The notes under the pieces were generated by a model. The model saw only the letters and a program-made list of their open reading frames with translations, was not told where the DNA came from and did no database searches. A DNA stretch of 46,000 nucleotides from Marivita sp. (GTDB lineage Bacteria; Pseudomonadota; Alphaproteobacteria; Rhodobacterales; Rhodobacteraceae). Below, one piece after another: positions 1 to 7,418 of this stretch; the first letter of the stretch is position 1, and every line of letters begins with the position of its first letter. A program made the position numbers and the translations under genes. The stretch lies in the NCBI RefSeq assembly GCF_022763305.1, contig NZ_JALEGT010000034.1, positions 1-46,000 on the forward strand. Direction: 5' to 3'.

Positions 1-33
1 ATGTGGGGACCCTGCCCAATCCGATACTGCCAT
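1..33 (-). CDS. N-terminus of a gene leaving the window, next in the hup operon
   Basis: An ATG on the minus strand at 33 is preceded by a strong purine-rich ribosome binding site (GGGGGAGGG at about 37-45). It opens a frame of 11 codons (MAVSDWAGSPH) that runs off the left edge. It lies 64 bases beyond the hupJ stop in the same direction, so it is probably the next gene of the hydrogenase accessory operon. In related clusters this place is taken by hupK or hyp genes. Too little protein is visible to identify it. Confidence 0.5.
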   Translation of the reverse strand, partial: MAVSDWAGSPH

Positions 34-97
34 GATCCCTCCCCCAAGTCACTCAGCGAGAGTGAATCAGAGAAATGTAACATCCGCAACTGTAGTA

Positions 98-877
98 CTA
101 GCGTGTCTCCGCCAAACCGCCCGAGATCACCGCACGGCGCGTCGGCACATCGGTCAGGACCGGCACGTCGTCCTCGGCGGGCGCAAGGGCCGCCTCTCGC
201 TCGGCGCGGATGTCGGCGGCACGGTCGGTCTCGGCGCGGTTGCCTTCGTCGAAGAGCGCCACCATGACCGCGCGCGCCACCTCCTGCGCCTGCATCTGGG
301 TCGAGAAATCGCCCATCGGTGAAAACAGCGAACAGGCCTTGTAGCCGCCGATCATGTCGCGGGTGTTGTGGATGAACTCATACTCACCGGACGGAAAGGC
401 GATCAGCTCTTTCGCGCCGGGCACCAGACCCGACCAATCCTCGTCTTCGGCGGGAAGCTGGATCAGGTTCATGAACCACGGCGAAATCAGCACACCCAAA
501 GGCCGTCCATCGACCATGCGAAAGCCCACAGCCTCGACCGAAAGCAGCTTGTTCACCATCGGCAGGTCGCGCATCTTGGCGTGCCAGATCTCGCGGAATT
601 CAGCCACCAGCCTCGCGGTCAACGCATCCAGACGGGCGGTTGCGGCGATATGTTCAGAGCCGGGGTCTTCCAGCACCATGAACTGCTCTTTCGGTGCACC
701 GCAATTGGGGCAGGACCAATCGTCGGGCAGCGCCAGAAACGGTGTTCCTGCCTCGACCTGACGGTAATCATCACCTTCTGCCGGATCGTAGGGCGTCCAG
801 CAGATCTTGCATTCCATGACCGCCTGCGCGCTGATCTTGTCCTCAGCGCCAAGGAAACTGCCTTCAAAGCGGCTCAT
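98..877 (-). CDS. hupJ: Rubredoxin-HupJ fusion, hydrogenase assembly protein
   Basis: A 259-residue protein with two parts. Residues about 20-65 form a rubredoxin domain with the iron ligands Cys23, Cys26 (CKIC) and Cys56, Cys59 (CPNC). The rest matches the HupJ/HybE family of [NiFe]-hydrogenase assembly chaperones, with the conserved run of MVDGRPLGVLISPWFMN type. In rhizobia HupI (rubredoxin) and HupJ are separate proteins. Both families serve maturation of the uptake hydrogenase, mainly of the Tat-exported FeS small subunit, and HupI-like rubredoxins matter most when maturation happens in air. The start overlaps the hupH stop by 4 bases (ATGA), implying translational coupling. The last ~35 residues are acidic and low in complexity. 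The fusion is clear from the sequence; the role is known from the families. Confidence 0.9.
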   Translation of the reverse strand: MSRFEGSFLGAEDKISAQAVMECKICWTPYDPAEGDDYRQVEAGTPFLALPDDWSCPNCGAPKEQFMVLEDPGSEHIAATARLDALTARLVAEFREIWHAKMRDLPMVNKLLSVEAVGFRMVDGRPLGVLISPWFMNLIQLPAEDEDWSGLVPGAKELIAFPSGEYEFIHNTRDMIGGYKACSLFSPMGDFSTQMQAQEVARAVMVALFDEGNRAETDRAADIRAEREAALAPAEDDVPVLTDVPTRRAVISGGLAETR

Positions 878-1719
878 CGGATCGCCTCCAGCACGTTGAC
901 CAGACGCTTGGCGCTGTCGCTCAGATCTTCCGGCGCGGCGCAGGCGACTTCGGGCACCTTGGTCACTTCGAACGTGTCGAGGATCAGCGTCTCCTGGGAA
1001 TTGAAGAACTGAACGCGCCAGACATGGGGCACCGCCGTTGCCGTCACCCGGCAGTTGCCATAGCCGCGCGACAGGATCGTCACCGCGCCTTCGCCCACCG
1101 CCTGATCGAGCCAGACAAGGTCTTCCTCGGTATGGGGCAGCAGCGAAAGGTTGATGACGTGCAGCTCGACCTCGGGCGTATAGGCTGCGGATTTGTCGGC
1201 AAGCTCGATCTGCAAGGGCGGGGCGTTGTCCACCCCAGGGGCAAGGGGGGTGTCCTTGCCAAGCGCCTTGCGCACAGGGGTAAACGGCGCCTCGGTCACG
1301 CAGGCCGGAATAGCAGCAACTTCGATCACGTCCGATTTTGCGGATTTCAACGTCCAGATGCCCGCAAACACGCTTTCCTGTACGGCGATGGCGGGAATGG
1401 CGCGCACTTTGGCGGACACTTCGCCACTGCCCATGGTTTCCGCGATCAGCGCGCGGTTTGCGGCATCCAGACCGACCAGATCGAACTGGCGGGTGCCACC
1501 GTGGACGCTGACCTCTTCAGCGGCCTTTGCGACCTGCTCCAGCAGGGCGAAGGCGGCGGTCAGATCGGCATCGCCCAAATCCTCGATTTCGGGGATACGC
1601 GGCGAATAGGTGCGCATGTCCTGCGGCAGCGGCATGTATTCCAGCGCCTCGTCCTGATGGTCGAGCGGTTGCGAGCCAGGGCCGAAACCTGTGGGGGGCA
1701 GCATGAAGGGATTTGTCAT
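874..1719 (-). CDS. hupH: Hydrogenase expression/assembly protein HupH (HyaF family)
   Basis: 281 residues, the normal length for HupH/HyaF. The C-terminal part is typical of the family: an E(V/L)HVINLSLLP-like stretch, then GYGNCRVTATAVPHVWRVQ and FFNSQETLILDTFEV. HupH proteins are cytoplasmic helpers in hydrogenase small-subunit maturation, acting in a complex with HupG and the hydrogenase precursors in Rhizobium and Ralstonia. The gene sits between hupG (12-base gap) and hupJ (4-base overlap), the usual order in alphaproteobacterial hup operons. No domain with a catalytic signature is visible, so the role rests on family and context. Confidence 0.9.
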   Translation of the reverse strand: MTNPFMLPPTGFGPGSQPLDHQDEALEYMPLPQDMRTYSPRIPEIEDLGDADLTAAFALLEQVAKAAEEVSVHGGTRQFDLVGLDAANRALIAETMGSGEVSAKVRAIPAIAVQESVFAGIWTLKSAKSDVIEVAAIPACVTEAPFTPVRKALGKDTPLAPGVDNAPPLQIELADKSAAYTPEVELHVINLSLLPHTEEDLVWLDQAVGEGAVTILSRGYGNCRVTATAVPHVWRVQFFNSQETLILDTFEVTKVPEVACAAPEDLSDSAKRLVNVLEAIR

Positions 1720-1731
1720 GGTCTTGTCCTC

Positions 1732-2115
1732 TTATTCGGCAGCAACGGGCAGGGAGAGGAAATGCGTGATCCGCTCCACGTAGTCGGACCAGTCACGCAC
1801 TTTGGGAATGCCGCCGAGGCACGCCCCGTTGCGGAAGAAGATCAGGCTGGGTGTCTTGAGGACACCGGTGCTTTCACGCAGCTCTGTCTCGATGGCATCC
1901 GTGGCGACCGCACAGTCGAATTGGCCCTGGAACGCCTGACGCAGCTCAGGGAGAATGACAGCCACGTCAGGCGTTTCCAGGTTCCGCCGCGCATCGCCGG
2001 GCACGAAGATCGCATGCGTGCCGGGTGCCTCGGTGAAGCGGGCGACATCCGCTATGGTTTGAAGCGCGGGATATCCGAAATCGGTGGTCAATCGGGTGAC
2101 AAGAGGGTGGGTCAT
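1732..2115 (-). CDS. hupG: Thioredoxin-fold hydrogenase chaperone HupG (HyaE family)
   Basis: 127 residues starting at MTHPLVTR. This ATG was chosen because it has an AAGGA ribosome binding site and lies 16 bases after the hupF stop; longer in-frame starts would run into hupF. The protein has a thioredoxin-like fold pattern (strand AVILPEL, then TPSLIFFRNG) but no CxxC pair, as is normal for the HupG/HyaE family, which acts as a chaperone rather than a redox enzyme. Family members bind the Tat-exported small subunit precursor and act with HupH/HyaF. Confidence 0.88.
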   Translation of the reverse strand: MTHPLVTRLTTDFGYPALQTIADVARFTEAPGTHAIFVPGDARRNLETPDVAVILPELRQAFQGQFDCAVATDAIETELRESTGVLKTPSLIFFRNGACLGGIPKVRDWSDYVERITHFLSLPVAAE

Positions 2116-2131
2116 ATCCGGTCCTTGTTGG

Positions 2132-2446
2132 TCAGCCATAGGTCTTGCCGGCGTCGAACGCGGCTTGCAGATGCGGTGGCAATTGTGGTGTGGCGGCATC
2201 GAGATCGGCAAAGGCATCGCCCAAGGCGTTGCCTTGCATCACCGACCGCAGCCCCTCGAGCGCGGCGCTGATCTTTTCGGCCTCGTTTTCCGAGATCACC
2301 TCGCGCGCGGCCCCGAGAAAGGTCAGCACCCAGTCGCCGACCTGCGCCTCGGGGGTCAGCGACAGGTCGATCAGATCGCCGCTGTCCCTGACGGTGCCTG
2401 CGATGCCGGTGATGGCTGTGATCTGCAGGGGCAGGCCAATGCACAT
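2132..2446 (-). CDS. hupF: HypC/HupF-family hydrogenase maturation chaperone
   Basis: 104 residues beginning MCIGLPLQI. Cys2 is the invariant residue with which HypC-family chaperones hold the Fe(CN)2CO precursor or the large-subunit apoprotein. The beta-barrel part ([18 protein letters not shown]) matches HypC. The tail of about 30 residues beyond the usual 75-80 residue HypC is characteristic of HupF, which in rhizobia protects HupL during synthesis in oxygen. It ends 3 bases before the hupD stop side and precedes hupG by 16 bases. Confidence 0.92.
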   Translation of the reverse strand: MCIGLPLQITAITGIAGTVRDSGDLIDLSLTPEAQVGDWVLTFLGAAREVISENEAEKISAALEGLRSVMQGNALGDAFADLDAATPQLPPHLQAAFDAGKTYG

Positions 2447-2449
2447 GGG

Positions 2450-3058
2450 TCAGTCCGCCGCCGGAAAGAAACGCGCATCCCCGACGCGGCAGGCCTCGTC
2501 TTCCGACGGTCGGCCGGCCTCGTAGGCGCCTTGCATGATGGATGGATCGGCCAGCAGGTCGCTTTCGGTGCGGCCCGGTTTGGCCACATGTCCCATCTGT
2601 GCAAGGTAGGACAGCGCCACACGCACGGCCGGTGCGATCTTGGCGGCCACGACATCGCGCAGCCCACCACCGTAATCCTCGAGCTCTTCCGGCTGGCAGC
2701 CGATCAGCAGAAGGCGGGTCGGGCAGTAGCCCATCAGCTGCGCCGTCGCGATCACGTCCTGAAAGCCGGTCTGATGCAGGGACATCTTCTTGGCACCCAT
2801 GAAGCGGGGCACCTCGTCATCCTCCACAACCTTCAGAGTGCCGGGTTCCAGCCCGTAATCCACCGCATCGAACACGATCAGCGTGTCGGCCTCTTCGAGA
2901 AACGGCAGCAGGTAAAGCCCCTGTGTGCCACCGTCGAGCAGTGTCACGCTGGCTGGCAGGTGCCAATGCTCGGAGAGGTATTCGACGCAACGCACGCCAA
3001 AGCCTTCATCCGCCCAAAGCACGTTGCCGATGCCCATGATCAGAACCCGGTCTGCCAT
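2450..3058 (-). CDS. hupD: Hydrogenase maturation endopeptidase HupD
   Basis: 202 residues from MADRVLIMG; this start has a GGGAGG ribosome binding site, unlike a possible upstream start 13 codons earlier. It carries the HybD/HupD signature GIGNVLWADEGFG with the nickel-sensing Glu18, the FDAVDYG motif, and His95 in the SLHQTGF motif. The enzyme removes the C-terminal peptide of HupL after nickel insertion; the target is visible at the end of hupL (cut after DPCLACSTH). It is the first gene after a hairpin and an AT-rich gap, so hupDFGHJ may have its own promoter. In several relatives hupD follows hupC directly. Confidence 0.94.
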   Translation of the reverse strand: MADRVLIMGIGNVLWADEGFGVRCVEYLSEHWHLPASVTLLDGGTQGLYLLPFLEEADTLIVFDAVDYGLEPGTLKVVEDDEVPRFMGAKKMSLHQTGFQDVIATAQLMGYCPTRLLLIGCQPEELEDYGGGLRDVVAAKIAPAVRVALSYLAQMGHVAKPGRTESDLLADPSIMQGAYEAGRPSEDEACRVGDARFFPAAD

Positions 3059-3282
3059 TTGTCCCTCCCTTTTTCGGACAGGAAAGTGTCTTTCCATCCT
3101 TGGCTGAAAGCGAGACTAGCTTACCGGTTGTGTCGCTGGATCGAAAAAATGTAACTCTGATCTGATTTATTTAAGTATCTGATTAGCAATGGTATTCTTT
3201 GGTATGCCGATTTTCGCCAAACGACATAATGGGCATTTTGTGTCCGGTATTATGGAAAAATGGAGACAAAGTAACCATAAGA
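3059..3282 (-). promoter_or_regulatory. hupD: AT-rich leader of hupD, probable promoter region
   Basis: This gap between the hupC hairpin and hupD is clearly richer in A+T than the surrounding genes, most strongly at about 3155-3215. I see no gene and no convincing sigma-54 or FNR-type site in it. Its composition, plus the hairpin just upstream in the direction of transcription, suggests a separate promoter for hupDFGHJ. No exact -35/-10 pair can be assigned with confidence. Confidence 0.35.
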
Positions 3283-3309
3283 AAAGGCGGACGACTCGCG
3301 CCCGCCTTT
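3283..3309 (-). terminator. Hairpin with short T tract after hupC
   Basis: On the minus strand an 8-bp perfect stem (AAAGGCGG / CCGCCTTT) encloses an 11-base loop and is followed by TTTTCTT. It lies 24 bases beyond the hupC stop. The stem is GC-rich and the T run is short, so this may be a full or partial intrinsic terminator. It would separate the structural operon hupSLC from the maturation genes. Confidence 0.55.
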
Positions 3310-3332
3310 CCAAGATGTGCAATGGTAGTGCC

Positions 3333-4118
3333 TCAGTTCGGATCGTCGTCCTTGAACGTCCGTGTCCCCGAGATCATCGTCGACACCATCGACTGGCGGG
3401 ACATGATGTCTTCGCGCACGGCGGCATAGATGTGGATCATCACGAAGATCACGATGGCCCACATGCCCAGATGATGGATCTGGTGCATCATGTGCGACCC
3501 GCCCACAAGGTCGAGCAGCGGCCCGAACATCGTATCAAGGATGCCATCGCGCCCCACGCCCTCCGAATAAAGCGCAAAACCCGTCACGATCATGAAGGTC
3601 ATGCCCACGGTCATGAAGAAGAACATCGCGATCTGCGCCAGCGGGTTGTGGCCGACATATTTGCGCGGGTTCTTCTTGAGAAAGGCGTACCACTTGATCT
3701 CGTCCAGCACTTCGGACCACCACTTACCGCTCCAGAGCGGCAGCTTGAACATCTGCTTGGCGTGGTGGTTGCCCACGAAAGCCCAATAGATGCGCCCGAA
3801 GAAGCCGACCGTCATGATCATGGCGGCGGCGAAATGGGCAAAGCGGATGTAGCCGAACAGGAACTGGTCCGTGGCCTCCGCCATCTCGATCGACGGCGGG
3901 GGCGACCCGATCAGGTAGCCACTGACGCAGAGAACAAGGATCGCCGCCGCGTTGATCCAGTGCCAGAGCCGCACAGGCGCCTCGTAGACATAGACCGATG
4001 TGTTGCGGGTGATCGTCGCCCTGTCAGCCTCGGTGGCGTCGCCGGTCAGGGGCGCGATGGAGTAGAACTCCATCTTGCGCTCCATCTCGGCGGGGATGTC
4101 TGTCACGTCGGTTTTCAT
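3333..4118 (-). CDS. hupC: [NiFe]-hydrogenase cytochrome b subunit HupC
   Basis: 261 residues starting at MKTDVTD. This ATG overlaps the stop of the preceding small gene (ATGA), which decides it over a GTG three codons upstream. The protein has the four membrane segments of HyaC/HupC cytochromes b (about residues 50-70, 90-115, 150-175 and 205-230) and several conserved histidines, such as VRLWHWINA near residue 50 and the HMMHQIHHLGMW stretch in the last segment. HupC anchors the HupSL dimer to the periplasmic side of the membrane and passes electrons from the small subunit to quinone. Confidence 0.94.
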   Translation of the reverse strand: MKTDVTDIPAEMERKMEFYSIAPLTGDATEADRATITRNTSVYVYEAPVRLWHWINAAAILVLCVSGYLIGSPPPSIEMAEATDQFLFGYIRFAHFAAAMIMTVGFFGRIYWAFVGNHHAKQMFKLPLWSGKWWSEVLDEIKWYAFLKKNPRKYVGHNPLAQIAMFFFMTVGMTFMIVTGFALYSEGVGRDGILDTMFGPLLDLVGGSHMMHQIHHLGMWAIVIFVMIHIYAAVREDIMSRQSMVSTMISGTRTFKDDDPN

Positions 4119-4288
4119 GGGAGCCACCGGCCCCGCAGCGCAAGGACAGCGGCCACCGCGATCAGCGCGACCCCCAGAAGCGGCGCTGCATGCGTCATCC
4201 CGTGGGCGGCCTCGGGCAGGGGGGCATGGCCCCCATGCGCAAAGGCGGCTCCGGGCAGAAGGACGGCGAGTGTGAGTAGCGTTTTCAT
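4115..4288 (-). CDS. Small His-rich exported or membrane protein between hupL and hupC
   Basis: A 57-residue frame of its own, starting with ATG 14 bases after the hupL stop and ending in a 4-base overlap with hupC, so it is built into the operon. It begins with a signal-like sequence (MKTLLTLAVLLPGAAFA) with an AFA|HGG cleavage pattern. A short His-rich stretch follows (HGGHAPLPEAAHGMTHAAP), then a hydrophobic segment (about 36-51) and a basic end (RGRW). The mature N-terminus resembles that of HupE/UreJ nickel permeases, which also start with His just after the signal, but the rest of HupE is absent. It could handle nickel or assist assembly of the HupSLC complex; this is inference. Confidence 0.7.
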   Translation of the reverse strand: MKTLLTLAVLLPGAAFAHGGHAPLPEAAHGMTHAAPLLGVALIAVAAVLALRGRWLP

Positions 4289-4302
4289 GGTTCGGTCCTC
4301 CC

Positions 4303-6096
4303 TTAACGGACTTTGACGGTGGTCAGTTCGTCCCCATCGGGCGACATGACATGGGTGGAACAGGCAAGGCACGGATCGAAACTGTGCAGCGTGCGCAGGA
4401 TTTCGACCGGCTCTTCGGGGCGTTCCATCTTGGTGTTCATGAGGCTGGCCTCGAACGCGCCGATATTGCCCTGGCTGTCGCGCGGCGACCCGTTCCAGGT
4501 GGTCGGCACGACGCATTGGTAATTCTCGATGCGCCCGTCCTTGACCTTGACCCAGTGGCCCAGGGCGCCGCGCGGCGCTTCGGTCATGCCCACGCCCTTG
4601 GCCTCTTTCGGCCATGTGCTGGGGTCCCATTTCGCCACGTTTGCCGTGCTTTCGTCACCGTTCTTGATGTTGGTCACAAGCTTGTCGAAGAAGTACTTCT
4701 GCAGACGCCCGCAATATTCGCTTTCGAGCGCCCGAGCCGCCGTGCGGCCCAGCGTCGAGAACAGTGCCTCGGTCGGAAGATCCATCGTCCGCAACAGGCC
4801 ATTGACCTGCTCGGTGATGTCCTCATGCCCTTTGGCGTATCCGACGATGTAGCGCGCCAGCGGGCCTACCTCCATCGCGTGACCGCGCCAGCGGGGGGCC
4901 TTGATCCACGAATATTTCGCACCTTCGTCGATCTGCTTGATGTTGGTCCGGGTGCCCTTGAGGTTCGGCCCCAGCTCGAACTTGGCCTCGGTGACGCCGT
5001 CCCACGGATGCAGGCCTTTGCCCGGCTCGCCGTATTCGTACCACGAATGGTCGACGAATTCCTGAACCTGCTCGGGGTCGCGCACATCCACGTCGTGCAC
5101 GGTGCTGAGATCGCCATTGATGATCGCGCCGCGTGGCAGGTGAAGCTGCTCGGGCGAGAAATCATTGGGATGCTCGGGAATGTCGCCATAGGCAAGGCAC
5201 GCCTGCGAGGACAGACCGCCGCCATAAAGCCAGTTCTTGTAGAACCCGCCAATGGCGATCACGTCGGGCAGATAGACGTTCTTGTTGAACTCGATGCACT
5301 TCTCGATGATGGAGCTGACCATGTTCAGCCGCTCCATGTTGATCGCGCCGACAGCCCCCGTGGAATGCACGTTGATCGGGCAGGGCACGCCGCCCACAAG
5401 CCAGTTTGGATGCGGGTTCTTGCCGCCGAAGATGGTGTGGACCTTGACAATCTCCTTTTGCAGATCAAGCGCCTCGAGGTAGTGCGTCGTCGCCATCAGA
5501 TCGGCTTCGGGCGGCAGTTTGTAGGCCGGGTTGTCCCAGTAACCGTTCTTGAACAGCCCCAACTGTCCGCTTTCGACAAACTGCTTGAGCCGGTTCTGCA
5601 CGTCGCGGAAATAGCCGGGGGACGACATCGGATGGCTTGGGCTGACCGTCTGCTGCAGTTCGCTCGTTGCTTTCGGATCGGCGCGCAAGGCATTGACAGG
5701 ATTGACCCAATCCAGCGCATGCAGGTGGTAGAAATGCACGACGTGATCGTGGATCTGCAGGTTGAGCTGCATGATGTTGCGGATCGAGTTGGCGTTGTCG
5801 GGGATCTCGATTCCCAGCGCGTCCTCGACCGCGCGCACCGATGTCAGCGCGTGCGTGCCGGTGCAGACACCGCAAATCCGTTCGGTAAAGGCCCAGGCAT
5901 CGCGCGGATCGCGCCCCTTGAGGATCACCTCGAGGCCCCGCCACATCGTTCCGGTCGAGACCGCGTTGCGGATATAGCCCTCCTCGTCCACGTTCACTTC
6001 GCAGCGCATATGGCCTTCGATCCGGGTGACGGGATCGACCACGATGCGTTTGCCGCTGTTGTCGAGATTGAAGCCGTTCGGCGTTTGGACAACCAT
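4303..6096 (-). CDS. hupL: Uptake [NiFe]-hydrogenase large subunit HupL
   Basis: 597 residues, full length for a membrane-bound uptake hydrogenase large subunit. The N-terminal nickel site motif [10 protein letters not shown] gives Cys75 and Cys78; the C-terminal motif DPCLACSTH gives Cys576 and Cys579. The protein continues 15 residues after that His ([15 protein letters not shown]), the peptide removed by HupD. It oxidises H2 at the NiFe site and passes electrons to HupS. It has no signal of its own and is exported with HupS via Tat. The gene follows hupS by 2 bases. Confidence 0.97.
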   Translation of the reverse strand: MVVQTPNGFNLDNSGKRIVVDPVTRIEGHMRCEVNVDEEGYIRNAVSTGTMWRGLEVILKGRDPRDAWAFTERICGVCTGTHALTSVRAVEDALGIEIPDNANSIRNIMQLNLQIHDHVVHFYHLHALDWVNPVNALRADPKATSELQQTVSPSHPMSSPGYFRDVQNRLKQFVESGQLGLFKNGYWDNPAYKLPPEADLMATTHYLEALDLQKEIVKVHTIFGGKNPHPNWLVGGVPCPINVHSTGAVGAINMERLNMVSSIIEKCIEFNKNVYLPDVIAIGGFYKNWLYGGGLSSQACLAYGDIPEHPNDFSPEQLHLPRGAIINGDLSTVHDVDVRDPEQVQEFVDHSWYEYGEPGKGLHPWDGVTEAKFELGPNLKGTRTNIKQIDEGAKYSWIKAPRWRGHAMEVGPLARYIVGYAKGHEDITEQVNGLLRTMDLPTEALFSTLGRTAARALESEYCGRLQKYFFDKLVTNIKNGDESTANVAKWDPSTWPKEAKGVGMTEAPRGALGHWVKVKDGRIENYQCVVPTTWNGSPRDSQGNIGAFEASLMNTKMERPEEPVEILRTLHSFDPCLACSTHVMSPDGDELTTVKVR

Positions 6097-6098
6097 GC

Positions 6099-7217
6099 TC
6101 AGGCCTCCTCAGTCTTCGGGGTTGGGGTTTTCTGGGCTTTGTTCTGCGCCGATTTCAGCGCCGAAACCGCCGCATGAAGCGCGACACCGCCGCCAACGAC
6201 ACCGGCCGCGGCCATGCCGATCTGGTCGGCGTTTTTCTCCACGCCGAACTGCGTGAGGTCGGTCACGCGGTCATAGAACGTGCCCTGATCCCAGAACCCG
6301 TCTTCGGAACAGCCGATACAGCCATGCCCCGACTGGATCGGAAAGCTGACGCCCTCGTTCCAGCGCACGGTGGAACAGGCATTGTAGGTGGTCGGACCCT
6401 TGCAGCCCATCTTGTAGAGGCAATAGCCCTTGCGCGCGCCGTCGTCGTCCCAGGCTTCGACGAACTGGCCCGCATCGAAATGTGGCCGGCGATAGCACTT
6501 GTCATGGATACGTTGACCGTAAAACATCGCCGGCCGGCCCTGCCGGTCGAGTTCCGGCAGGCGGTCAAACGTCAGCATGTAGGTGATCACCCCGGTCATC
6601 ACTTCGGCGATGGGCGGGCAGCCCGGCACCTTGATGATCGGCTTGTCGGTGATGACCTTGTGCACGGGGGTGGCCTGTGTCGGGTTCGGCTTTGCCGCCT
6701 GCACACAGCCATAGGACGCGCAGGCGCCCCAACTGATGACCGCCTTGGCATCCTTGGCGGCCATCTTGAGCTTTTCGACAAAGGGTTTGCCGCCCGAGAT
6801 ACAGAACATCCCGTCTTCATTGAGCGGCGGGTTGCCCTCGACGGCCAGAATGTACTGGCCTTTGTACTTTTCGATCGTGTCCATCATCGCGGCTTCAGCT
6901 GCATGGCCTGCAGCGGCCATCAGCGTGTCGTCGTAATCGAGGCTGATCATCGACAGGACCACGTCCTTGGCGAGCGGGTGCGCCGAGCGAATGAACGATT
7001 CCGAACAGCAGGTGCACTCCAGCCCATGCACCCAGATCACCGGGGTGCGCGGCTTGGTTTCCATCGCATGGGCGATCTTGGGCACGAAGGCCGGGCCCAG
7101 ACCCAGCGCGCTCGCCGTGAGCGAGCAGTATTTCATGAAGCTGCGGCGGGTGATCCCCTGCCTGCGCATCACGTCGTAGAAGGTTTCGATATCAGGCAAA
7201 CCGGTCTCCTCCGCCAT
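6099..7217 (-). CDS. hupS: Uptake [NiFe]-hydrogenase small subunit HupS, oxygen-tolerant type
   Basis: 372 residues. A long Tat signal carries TRRSFMKY at residues 23-30 and ends near AHAME (about 50). The proximal cluster motif is [10 protein letters not shown], giving Cys68, Cys70 and Cys71, and [11 protein letters not shown] gives Cys166 and Cys171, with Cys200 further on. Cys70 and Cys171 match the two extra cysteines of the 4Fe-3S cluster in E. coli Hyd-1 (19 and 120, mature numbering), the hallmark of oxygen-tolerant group 1d enzymes. Medial and distal cluster ligands ([19 protein letters not shown]) are present. A hydrophobic C-terminal helix (about 335-355) precedes a Lys-rich tail, as in membrane-anchored HyaA/HupS. 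Confidence 0.97.
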   Translation of the reverse strand: MAEETGLPDIETFYDVMRRQGITRRSFMKYCSLTASALGLGPAFVPKIAHAMETKPRTPVIWVHGLECTCCSESFIRSAHPLAKDVVLSMISLDYDDTLMAAAGHAAEAAMMDTIEKYKGQYILAVEGNPPLNEDGMFCISGGKPFVEKLKMAAKDAKAVISWGACASYGCVQAAKPNPTQATPVHKVITDKPIIKVPGCPPIAEVMTGVITYMLTFDRLPELDRQGRPAMFYGQRIHDKCYRRPHFDAGQFVEAWDDDGARKGYCLYKMGCKGPTTYNACSTVRWNEGVSFPIQSGHGCIGCSEDGFWDQGTFYDRVTDLTQFGVEKNADQIGMAAAGVVGGGVALHAAVSALKSAQNKAQKTPTPKTEEA

Positions 7218-7418
7218 CTGCCGGGCGGAAAGGTCGCCCGTGAAAAGTCTCCATTCTTTTCATCGCGCGGGTCGCAGGCGAAGGGTTCAAAAAACGACAG
7301 TCGTGGTTTGATTGCGGATTGTCTTTCAAATCCAATATGTTGCTGAATGATTTGTGGCTTGTTCGGGCTCTTGCGACGGCTGGATGGTAACCGGTTGGTC
7401 AGGGCGGTGGTCGCGGTC
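7218..7418 (-). promoter_or_regulatory. hupS: Promoter region of hupSLC
   Basis: This 201-base gap between hypF and hupS is the only non-coding stretch upstream of the structural genes, so the H2-responsive promoter should lie here. It contains a TTG-N5-CAA site (7319-7329, listed separately) and a perfect inverted repeat ACGAC-A-GTCGT at 7294-7304. I do not see a clear sigma-54 -24/-12 element. No intrinsic terminator is visible after hypF, so read-through from hupTUV-hypF is possible. Confidence 0.5.
7319..7329. promoter_or_regulatory. Candidate HupR-type binding site TTG-N5-CAA
   Basis: TTGTCTTTCAA matches the palindromic TTG-N5-CAA core recognised by the NtrC-like regulator HupR in Rhodobacter capsulatus. 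It lies 102 bases upstream of the hupS start, inside a wider imperfect palindrome GATTG...CAAATC. HupT, encoded upstream, is the kinase partner of HupR; no hupR is present in this window. The core is only six fixed bases, so a chance match in a 200-base gap is possible. Confidence 0.4.

Noticed and set aside
4351-6177. Long plus-strand open frame (608 codons) opposite hupL
   Set aside because: It is the antisense shadow of hupL in GC-rich DNA; the sequence is rich in Arg, His and Val runs with no domain and no ribosome binding site.
7218-7418. Sigma-54 promoter in front of hupS
   Set aside because: No TGGCAC-N5-TTGC-like pair could be found on the minus strand.
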